Assembly (NCBI GenBank): GCA_003279765.1
Contig: QCHC01000005.1
Coordinates: 1-40,040, forward strand
Source: Pelagibacteraceae bacterium AG-390-M19
GTDB lineage: Bacteria > Pseudomonadota > Alphaproteobacteria > Pelagibacterales > Pelagibacteraceae
Length of the DNA: 40,040 bases
Direction of reading: 5' to 3'
Part shown: positions 10,492 to 18,299 of the stretch, piece by piece
How positions within the stretch are numbered: position 1 is the first letter of the stretch
How the letters are laid out: each line of letters begins with the position of its first letter
The notes under the pieces: model-generated
What the model was told of the DNA's origin: nothing
Database searches by the model: none
What the model saw: only the letters and a program-made list of their open reading frames with translations
Program-made: the position numbers and the translations under genes

Positions 10492-11454
10492 TTAATAGTT
10501 AATTTTTAATTTTTTATTTTTTGCGATTGCGCTTAATAATGCATGCATAAGTGGTATTTTATTTTTTTTGATTTTTTTTAATACGTAAGGTGCAATCTCT
10601 TTAGCAAGATCAGCACCCTCTACTGTATCGTTTTTCATGAATTTGTTTTTTGCAATTTTAAAAGTGTATCCTTTTCCTAAATATTCACCCATTTTACTGT
10701 TTCTCCCTCCAACAGCACTGACATATAAGTCGCCAACTCCAGCTAACCCATGAACAGTTTCTTTTTTGCCTCTAAAATATTTTATTAAATATTCCATTTC
10801 ATCTAACGATTTTCTAAACAAAGCTGAAGCAGTATTTTCACCTTCCCCTGATCCTATAATCATAGAATATATATTTTTTATTGCAGATGAAAATTCAACA
10901 CCTTTTACATCACTTGAGTACTCTGTTTTATAATATTTAGTTGAGATTAATTTTCCTATATTTTTCGCTATATTGATATTCTGATTTGCAATCACAGTGT
11001 AACTCTTTATTTTATTTGCCAACTCTTTTGCCAAACAAGGTCCTTTTAATACTGAAACATTTAAATTTTGATTTCCTTTATTTAATTGTTCTGACGTTGT
11101 GATGATTTTTTTATTATTTTGATCATATTTAAGACCTTTAGTTAAAACTAAAATAGAGATTTTTTTCTTTATATTTTTCAAATACTGTCTGACCATTTCT
11201 ATTCCAATAGAGCTTACAGCTACAACAATTAGATCCCATTTTTCATTGAGTAATTCTAATGAAAACTTTTTAATAGATACCTTTTTTGATAATTTAAGTT
11301 TTAATGTTGGGTGAAATTTATTTTTTTTTAATAATTTATTTTGAAGACCTTTGTTATATGGTTCGGTCAAAGTTACTTTATGATTGTTATCAACTAAAGG
11401 AAACGTAAACGCAGCACCCATTGCACCAGCTCCAATTACTAAAATCTTATTCAT
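10492..11454 (-). CDS. gpsA: NAD(P)-dependent glycerol-3-phosphate dehydrogenase (divergent GpsA)
   Basis: 320 aa; GAGAMGAAF Rossmann, GPCLAKE, GVEFSSAIKNIYSMIIG, GLAGVGDLYVSAVGGRNSKMG, VEGADLAKEI. Confidence 0.8.
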   Translation of the reverse strand: MNKILVIGAGAMGAAFTFPLVDNNHKVTLTEPYNKGLQNKLLKKNKFHPTLKLKLSKKVSIKKFSLELLNEKWDLIVVAVSSIGIEMVRQYLKNIKKKISILVLTKGLKYDQNNKKIITTSEQLNKGNQNLNVSVLKGPCLAKELANKIKSYTVIANQNINIAKNIGKLISTKYYKTEYSSDVKGVEFSSAIKNIYSMIIGSGEGENTASALFRKSLDEMEYLIKYFRGKKETVHGLAGVGDLYVSAVGGRNSKMGEYLGKGYTFKIAKNKFMKNDTVEGADLAKEIAPYVLKKIKKNKIPLMHALLSAIAKNKKLKINY

Positions 11455-11462
11455 AAAATAAA

Positions 11463-12941
11463 CTAAGCTAAAGTCTTTTTAATTGCTAATTTCCAACCAT
11501 TTAAAAGATCTTTTCGAAAATTTTGTTTCATTTTAGGTTTAAATATTCTGTCTTTTTTCCACATATCTTTAATTTGATTAAAAGATTTATATTCTCCTAT
11601 TTGATATCCAGCCAACAAAGCCACACCTAAAGCAGTTGTCTCTAATATTTTTGGTCTAACAACTTTTAAATTAATAATGTTAGCTAAAAACTGTGTGAAC
11701 CAATTATTTGCAACCATTCCACCATCTACTTTAACTATTTTTGGTTTCAAACCATCCTTGTTCATTGAATCAAACAAATCAAAACTTTGATAACCAACGG
11801 ACTCTACTGTTGCCCTCACTATACTTTTCCAATCACTGTCTCTTGTTAATCCTGTAATTACTCCTCTAGCATCTGGTCTCCAATAAGGAGCTCCCATTCC
11901 ACTAAAAGCTGGTACAACAAAAACACCGTCATTAACTTTAGAGGACTTTGAAATCTTTTCAGTTTCAGGAGCTTTTTTTATTAATTTTACTTTATCTCTT
12001 AACCATTGAACTCCTGCGCCCGCTATAAAGATTGAACCTTCTAATGCGTAAGTATTTTTATTATTTAATCGATAGCAAATAGTAGTCAGTAATTTGTTTT
12101 TTGAATTAATTTTCTTTGGGCCAGTGTTCATAATAACAAACGCACCAGTACCATATGTGCTTTTTATAGATCCTTTTTCAAAACAAGTTTGTCCAAATGC
12201 TGCGGCCTGCTGATCTCCAAGAACTGCGGAAATTGAAATTTCAACTCCTGTAATTTTTTTATCTGTTTTTCCAAAATTATCTGCTGAGTTTTTAACTTCT
12301 GGTAAAATTTTTTGTGGAATGTTTAATTTTTTTAAAATTTCTTTGTCCCATTTATTATTATTGATATTATAAAGCATTGTTCGGCTTGCATTAGATGCTT
12401 CTGTTAAATGCTGTTTTCCTTTTGTTAATTTCCAAATTAAAAAAGTGTCTACAGTCCCAAACAATAAATCATTAGAATTCAGTAATTTTTTTGAAATTTT
12501 AACATTGTCTAAAATCCATTTAATTTTAGTTGCTGAAAAATATGGATCTATAAATAATCCAGTTTTATTTCTAAATAGGTTTTCATAATTTTTTTTCTTA
12601 AGTAATTTACAGTAATCTTGGGTTCTTCTATCTTGCCATACAATTGCATTATAAATTGGTTTTCCTGTTTTTTTATTCCATAAAATTGTAGTTTCCCTTT
12701 GATTTGTAATTCCGATTGTAAGTATGTGACCTTTTAATTTTTTTGCTTTATTTATTACTTGTTTTAAAGCTTTAAGAGTTGTGAACCAAATCTCATTTGG
12801 ATTATGTTCAACCCATCCATTTTTTGGAAAATATTGTTTAAACTCATATTGTGAAACAAAAACAATATTACCTCTTGTATCAAACAAAATTACTCTCGAA
12901 GATGTTGTTCCTTGATCAATAGAAATAATAAATTTTTTCAA
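11463..12941 (-). CDS. glpK: Glycerol kinase
   Basis: 492 aa; SIDQGTTSSRVILFD, GWVEHNPNEIW, ITNQRETTILWNKKTGKPIYNAIVWQDRRT, VDGGMVANNWFTQFLANI. Confidence 0.95.
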   Translation of the reverse strand: MKKFIISIDQGTTSSRVILFDTRGNIVFVSQYEFKQYFPKNGWVEHNPNEIWFTTLKALKQVINKAKKLKGHILTIGITNQRETTILWNKKTGKPIYNAIVWQDRRTQDYCKLLKKKNYENLFRNKTGLFIDPYFSATKIKWILDNVKISKKLLNSNDLLFGTVDTFLIWKLTKGKQHLTEASNASRTMLYNINNNKWDKEILKKLNIPQKILPEVKNSADNFGKTDKKITGVEISISAVLGDQQAAAFGQTCFEKGSIKSTYGTGAFVIMNTGPKKINSKNKLLTTICYRLNNKNTYALEGSIFIAGAGVQWLRDKVKLIKKAPETEKISKSSKVNDGVFVVPAFSGMGAPYWRPDARGVITGLTRDSDWKSIVRATVESVGYQSFDLFDSMNKDGLKPKIVKVDGGMVANNWFTQFLANIINLKVVRPKILETTALGVALLAGYQIGEYKSFNQIKDMWKKDRIFKPKMKQNFRKDLLNGWKLAIKKTLA

Positions 12942-12945
12942 TGGA

Positions 12946-15099
12946 CTAAGCTATACCTAGATGTTTTTTTCTTTTCTCAACCCAAGTTCTGATTAAATTA
13001 TCAAAAATCAAACCTATGAAAGCAACACAGATACCTAGGGTTAAACCTATTCCAGCTCCATTTTTATCTGACAAAGCTTTTAAAATATATTGTCCTAAAT
13101 CTTCTGTTCCAATAAAAGCCCCTATAATCACCATAAATAGAGCAAATACGATTGTTTGATTTATCCCAAGCATCATATGTGGGAAAGCCAACGGAAATTC
13201 AATCTTGGTTAATCTTTGAAATTTATTAACACCGGACATTGTTGCAGCTTCATGCAAACCAACTGGAACACTTCTCAAACCTTCAATTGTATATCTGGTT
13301 GCTGGAATTGTTGCATAAACAATCACAGCAATTAAAACTGATGTATCTGTTATTCCAAATAACATCATTACTGGAATTAAATATACGAACGATGGAAACG
13401 TTTGAAAAATATCACAAACACCCAGCATAAAGGCAGCTGCTTTTTTATTTTGGAAACATAAAGTTCCAACTGTAAAACCTATTAAACAAGAAACGACCAC
13501 TCCAAAAGTTGCCATGTATAATGTAACCAATGCTCTATCCCACCATGGACTTAAAGCTATAAATAAAGTTAAAGCAGCTACAACTAATGCTGATCTAATT
13601 CCTCCAATTAAATATCCAGCACCTACAGCTAACACTAAAGTGGCAACCGCTGGCATTCTTAAATATAAAGCTCTCATTGGTTGGAGCACTTCTGTAATTA
13701 ACCATGTATTAAATGCTTTTATGTAAACAAAAAATGTATCAAAAATCCAATCAACACCCTTGTTCCAAAAATCAGCTGTTGAAAATCCTTTGTTGTGTGG
13801 AACTTCAAATAAATAATTAAACGTATCTTTAAAAACGAAAGTTCCAATATAAGCAAGAATTATTCCAACAACTATTGATCCACCAAAAAAAATAATATTT
13901 TTATTTCTTTGGAAAAAAGTGAGATTACCAAAGTAATCTTGTTGTTGATTTGCCCAAGCCAATGACATTTTATCTAACAGAATTGCAATCAAACTAATAC
14001 ACAAACCTGCTTCAAGAGCTAGACCAATATTAAGTTGGTTTAAAGCAAGTAATAAGTTAAATCCTAATCCTTTAGCACCAATAAATGCAGAGATTACTGC
14101 CATAGAAAAACAAACCATAATAACTTGGTTAACTCCTATTAAGATATCTCTTCTTGCAGTTGGAATAAGTACTTTCATCATTAATTGCCAGTTTGTACAA
14201 CCACTCATTTTTCCAGCTTCGATTACTTCTGGAGGAACTGCCCTTAGTCCAAGAATAGTTAATAAAATCATTGGAGGCACTGCTACTACCATTGTAATTA
14301 TTACAGCTGCATGATCTCCAACGCCGAATAAAACAAGTGCAGGAACTAATACTGCGTATTGAGGCATTGTTTGCATCACTAAAAGAATTGGATACAAAGC
14401 ATTTTCAACTCGTTTACTTTTGTAAGCGGCAATACCTAGACCTAATCCAAAAATGAATGACAGTGGAGCTGCTACTAATATAAATGAAAGAGTTTGCATT
14501 GAAGGTTTCCACTGACCAAATATTGAAATATAAACCATTGTTAAACCAGCAAATAAAGCTAAACCTATACCACTTAATCTATAAGCAAGTATTGCTGCTC
14601 CTGCTGCAACAATAGTCCATGGTGTGCCTGGCATTTCTAACCAAGGATAGGCATCTATAAAATCCCAACTAGTGAATGCAACTATAGTTTCTAATCCTCC
14701 AAGCAAAATTTCTCTAATCAACTCAATCAAAAACGTCATAAAAGACGTTAAATTTCTACTAATCTCTAATAACAGTGGTCTAGTTTTAAACTCTTGAGTA
14801 TCTTCATTCCAAAACTCCATTGGCATCCACTCGTTCATCAAGAAAAATAAAGTGTCGTTTATCCAAATAGGCAACCACCCAAGTAAAGGTGGCAATCTCC
14901 AAAACACATCGAAAGCATAATATCGGACTTCTTTACCTAGAAAAAAATAAACACTTTGGTTAGGATCTTTTACAAATTCTGCTTGGCCTCTTATAAATTT
15001 ATAAGTTTCAGGAACATCGATTGCAAAACATAGAGCAAAAAATACAACCAGCAAAAATATCCATTGAAACAACTTTGGGTATTTTTTTAAATATTCCAT
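12946..15099 (-). CDS. tmoW: TMAO / glycine-betaine-type ABC permease, two fused permease domains
   Basis: 717 aa; two BPD-type permease domains each with EAA-like loops (PPEVIEAGKMSGCTNWQLMMKVLIP and PVGLHEAATMSGVNKFQRLTKIEFP); operon with TmoV- and TmoX-like genes. Confidence 0.8.
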   Translation of the reverse strand: MEYLKKYPKLFQWIFLLVVFFALCFAIDVPETYKFIRGQAEFVKDPNQSVYFFLGKEVRYYAFDVFWRLPPLLGWLPIWINDTLFFLMNEWMPMEFWNEDTQEFKTRPLLLEISRNLTSFMTFLIELIREILLGGLETIVAFTSWDFIDAYPWLEMPGTPWTIVAAGAAILAYRLSGIGLALFAGLTMVYISIFGQWKPSMQTLSFILVAAPLSFIFGLGLGIAAYKSKRVENALYPILLVMQTMPQYAVLVPALVLFGVGDHAAVIITMVVAVPPMILLTILGLRAVPPEVIEAGKMSGCTNWQLMMKVLIPTARRDILIGVNQVIMVCFSMAVISAFIGAKGLGFNLLLALNQLNIGLALEAGLCISLIAILLDKMSLAWANQQQDYFGNLTFFQRNKNIIFFGGSIVVGIILAYIGTFVFKDTFNYLFEVPHNKGFSTADFWNKGVDWIFDTFFVYIKAFNTWLITEVLQPMRALYLRMPAVATLVLAVGAGYLIGGIRSALVVAALTLFIALSPWWDRALVTLYMATFGVVVSCLIGFTVGTLCFQNKKAAAFMLGVCDIFQTFPSFVYLIPVMMLFGITDTSVLIAVIVYATIPATRYTIEGLRSVPVGLHEAATMSGVNKFQRLTKIEFPLAFPHMMLGINQTIVFALFMVIIGAFIGTEDLGQYILKALSDKNGAGIGLTLGICVAFIGLIFDNLIRTWVEKRKKHLGIA

Positions 15100-15102
15100 G
15101 TT

Positions 15103-16146
15103 TTAGCTACTATTTTTTCTTCCTCCAAAAACTGTATCAATAATTGTTGAAGGTTTTATTGAACCAATAATATTATTATTGGAGTCAACCACTCCTACGA
15201 TTTTTTCTTGAGTAAGAATTTTTTCTGCAACATTTTCTATAATGTCATCTTTTGAAACTTTTAGATCGCCTAAATTATCTTTATTTGAACTATCCATTAC
15301 ATCTTCAATGACTAGAACTTTTTCTCTCGGAACTTCTTCAGTAAATTTTCTTACATATTCTGTAGCTGGATTTAAAACAATATTAGCAGGTGTATCTAAC
15401 TGCTCTATTATTCCATCTTTCATAATAGCAATTCGATCTGCTAATTTTAAAGCTTCATCAAAATCGTGCGTAATAAACATAATAGTTTTTTGTAATTTTT
15501 CTTGCAGTCTTAAAAACTCATCTTGCATTTCTTTTCTTATTAATGGGTCTAATGCTGAAAATGGTTCATCCAAAAACCAAATATCAGGTTCCACTGCTAA
15601 AGATCGTGCAATCCCCACTCTTTGTTGCTGACCTCCTGAAAGTTCTCTTGGAAAATAATTTTCTCTTCCATCAAGTCCGACTAGTTTAACCATTTCCATT
15701 GCTCTACTAATACTATCTTCAGTCTTAGTACCTTTTATCTGAAGTGGAAAAGCAATATTTTCTACAACTGTTTTATGAGGTAACAAGGCAAAGCTTTGGA
15801 AAACCATACCCATTTTATTTCTTCTAAGCTCAATTAATTCCTTATTGTTTAATTGAAGCAGGTCTTGGCCTTCTATAAAAATTTTTCCTCCTGTTGCATT
15901 TGTTAATCTTGAAATACATCTTAATAATGTTGATTTACCTGATCCAGATAAACCCATTACTACCAGCATTTCTCCTTTTGCAACTTCAAACGAAGCATTG
16001 TTCACTCCTACTATACAACCCTTTTCTTGAAATGTTTTTGCATCAACATTACCGTTAGATTCTTCAAGCATTTTTTTGGCATTCTCACCAAAAATTTTAT
16101 AAACTGACTCACACTTAATAACGGTCTCAGACATAAATATTCTCAA
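15103..16146 (-). CDS. tmoV: TMAO / glycine-betaine-type ABC ATP-binding protein with C-terminal CBS-like tail (start probably ATG at 16134, MSETV...)
   Basis: GLSGSGKST Walker A, LSGGQQQRVGIARSLA signature, IWFLDEPFSALDP, HDFDEAL; ProV/OpuAA-like. Confidence 0.82.
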   Translation of the reverse strand: MRIFMSETVIKCESVYKIFGENAKKMLEESNGNVDAKTFQEKGCIVGVNNASFEVAKGEMLVVMGLSGSGKSTLLRCISRLTNATGGKIFIEGQDLLQLNNKELIELRRNKMGMVFQSFALLPHKTVVENIAFPLQIKGTKTEDSISRAMEMVKLVGLDGRENYFPRELSGGQQQRVGIARSLAVEPDIWFLDEPFSALDPLIRKEMQDEFLRLQEKLQKTIMFITHDFDEALKLADRIAIMKDGIIEQLDTPANIVLNPATEYVRKFTEEVPREKVLVIEDVMDSSNKDNLGDLKVSKDDIIENVAEKILTQEKIVGVVDSNNNIIGSIKPSTIIDTVFGGRKNSS

Positions 16147-16199
16147 AGTTATATGATATTCAATAAAATTAAAATGTTAAATATTGTAACCTTTCATCA

Positions 16200-16751
16200 T
16201 TAAAAGTTCTTAATATAGTAAACTCTTGTATCAATTCCTGTACTTAAGAAACTCAAAGCTTCTCCACTAACGGTAATAGTTTCGTCAACCCCTACATTGT
16301 TTCCACTTACTGTAAAACCTGCATAACACTTGCCTTTTTCTTGATCCCATTTGACAAAAGTTTCATCAATTTTATTTCCGTTTATTGTGTAAATCTCATG
16401 TGCTCTAAAATTTAAAAAATTAGCACCCATAATTGCTCTTTGTGGAATTAATTTTGTAGCTTTACATACTTGCTCATACACCTCATCAGTTAATCTATAA
16501 TGGTCAGTTCCATCGAATGATACTAATATTCCTGAAGGTAATTTAGATATTAATTCACTTAGTTTTCTTTCTTCAGCAATTCTTTGTTCTTCCAATTTCA
16601 TTTTTTCAACAAGTTCGTCTCCCCCTCCAAATATTCCATTTAGAACAGCAAAAAAAGCTATCACTATTGCTGTAACAATTATTAAGCCAATAAATTGCTT
16701 TGATGATTTTGAATTGTCTTCAGTTTTATTTAAACTATTTTCTTTTGACAT
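16200..16751 (-). CDS. Membrane-anchored hypothetical protein (start set at ATG 16751, MSKENSLNK..., TAATG coupled to upstream gene)
   Basis: ORF 16200..16778 in track; internal ATG at 16751 overlaps the upstream TAA; one TM (FIGLIIVTAIVIAFFAVLNGIFG) followed by coiled and soluble domain. Confidence 0.7.
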   Translation of the reverse strand: MSKENSLNKTEDNSKSSKQFIGLIIVTAIVIAFFAVLNGIFGGGDELVEKMKLEEQRIAEERKLSELISKLPSGILVSFDGTDHYRLTDEVYEQVCKATKLIPQRAIMGANFLNFRAHEIYTINGNKIDETFVKWDQEKGKCYAGFTVSGNNVGVDETITVSGEALSFLSTGIDTRVYYIKNF

Positions 16752-17128
16752 TACTCTTGCAACTTTCCATTTATCCAAGTGCCTGATTTTTGCTTACCAT
16801 CTGCCCAAGTAAAAGTTCCTTGACCGTTCATGAAACCTTTGGACCATTCGCCCTCATAAGTTGATCCGTCTGGAAATGTTAAAACTCCTTGTCCACTCCA
16901 TTCACTATTTTTAAATTCACCTTTATAAATATATCCATTAGGCCATGTCTCAACTCCTTGACCTTCTTTTTTTGTTGCAACCCATTCTCCCTCATAAGTT
17001 GTCTTATCGGTATAAATCCATTTACCATAACCATTCTCACAATTTCCTTCTTTACATCCTGTGCTTCGTGCAAAAGCGGAAGAACTAATTAAAAAACTTA
17101 AAAAGATGAAAATTATAAATTGTTTCAT
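16751..17128 (-). CDS. Secreted MORN-repeat protein
   Basis: 125 aa; signal peptide MKQFIIFIFLSFLISSSAFA; repeated YxGEW...GQGxxTxxDGxxYxGEW units. Confidence 0.85.
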   Translation of the reverse strand: MKQFIIFIFLSFLISSSAFARSTGCKEGNCENGYGKWIYTDKTTYEGEWVATKKEGQGVETWPNGYIYKGEFKNSEWSGQGVLTFPDGSTYEGEWSKGFMNGQGTFTWADGKQKSGTWINGKLQE

Positions 17129-17152
17129 TGGTTTATTTTACACAAAATAGAC

Positions 17153-17189
17153 TAAAAAAAAATCCCCCCCAAACAAGTTGGGGGAGATC
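17153..17189 (-). terminator. Rho-independent terminator-like hairpin downstream of tmoX
   Basis: On minus strand TCCCCCAACTTGTTTGGGGGGGA followed by a T-run. Confidence 0.8.
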
Positions 17190-17210
17190 TTAATTTTTTT
17201 ACTTTTATCC

Positions 17211-18155
17211 TTATTTAGTAAAAGCTTTCCAAACTGATTCATTATCAGCTAACCATTTTTTAGCTGCATCTTCGTGAGTCATTTTGTCAACATCAACTAA
17301 AGCTGCCATTGCACCAATGTGACTTGTTGAGAATGACATCTTTTTAAATGCTGCTGCTGCATCTGGGTGAGTTTTTGGGAAATCCTCATGAACTGCTTTT
17401 TTCAAGTATCCATCAGGAGAACCACATTTACCATCACCACCGTCTTCTGGTCTGCAACCAGCTGTGTAAGGAGGGAAGTCAATAAATGTAAAACCAGCAC
17501 CATCTGTAAAATTTGGTGTCCAGTTAAAGATTATAGTTCCTCTTCCTTCTTTTTCAGCCGCTGCTAATTCTGCCCAAAGTGCATCTGCACCTCCAGCAAA
17601 TTTAACCCACCAAAGATCACCTAAACCTAAAGCTTCAACTCTTTGTGGAATTAAATCACCGTGCCAACTTTGAGGTCCTTCCAACATTCTTCCTTTTCCA
17701 TCTGGAGAGTCAGGTGTTGTAAAGTTTTTAGCACAGTCTGGATTTTTTAAAGCTGTCCAATCTGGTAGACCTGGGCATAAACCTTTATCAACAACCCAGT
17801 TTGGGTAACCCATATCTTCAAGAGTTCTTGCCTCATGATCACCCCAGTCAAGTAAACCACCTTTATCTAAAGCAGTAGTAAATGACTTACCGAATGCAGA
17901 CTCCCATACTTCGTGAGAAATAGTTACGTCTCCAATTCTGATTGACTCATAAACTGCTTGTGAGTCAGCGTTTACATATTTTACGTTGTTACCCATGCTT
18001 TCAAAAATTCCACCAATAACATACGCCATTACAATTTGTGATGACCAGTTATGAGTTGGGATTACGATGGGCTTTTTGCTATCAGCGTTAGAAATTCCTG
18101 AGAAACTTACTACAGAAATAACTAGAGCAGATAATAATGACATTATTTTTTTCAT
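17211..18155 (-). CDS. tmoX: TMAO-binding periplasmic protein (ProX/OpuAC family)
   Basis: 314 aa; signal peptide; PIVIPTHNWSSQIVMAYVIGGIFESMGNNVKYV; neighbours tmoW/V and tdm. Confidence 0.85.
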   Translation of the reverse strand: MKKIMSLLSALVISVVSFSGISNADSKKPIVIPTHNWSSQIVMAYVIGGIFESMGNNVKYVNADSQAVYESIRIGDVTISHEVWESAFGKSFTTALDKGGLLDWGDHEARTLEDMGYPNWVVDKGLCPGLPDWTALKNPDCAKNFTTPDSPDGKGRMLEGPQSWHGDLIPQRVEALGLGDLWWVKFAGGADALWAELAAAEKEGRGTIIFNWTPNFTDGAGFTFIDFPPYTAGCRPEDGGDGKCGSPDGYLKKAVHEDFPKTHPDAAAAFKKMSFSTSHIGAMAALVDVDKMTHEDAAKKWLADNESVWKAFTK

Positions 18156-18299
18156 TTTTTCCCCTCTATTAATATTAATAACAACACTCTATGATAAAAT
18201 TAATAGCCAGGTAAAGGATAATTAGTTCTAAAAAATATATATATATTTAAACAATAAAAATGGTGATAAAAAATATATCAATATTAAAAAGTTTTAAAA

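Noticed and set aside
18167-18180. Perfect palindrome TATTAATATTAATA upstream of tmoX
   Set aside because: Purely A/T in a very AT-rich intergenic region; could be an operator but chance occurrence is likely without comparative data.
18156-18299. Possible riboswitch or structured leader between divergent tmoX and tdm
   Set aside because: No convincing long stem or known riboswitch consensus that I could recognise by eye.
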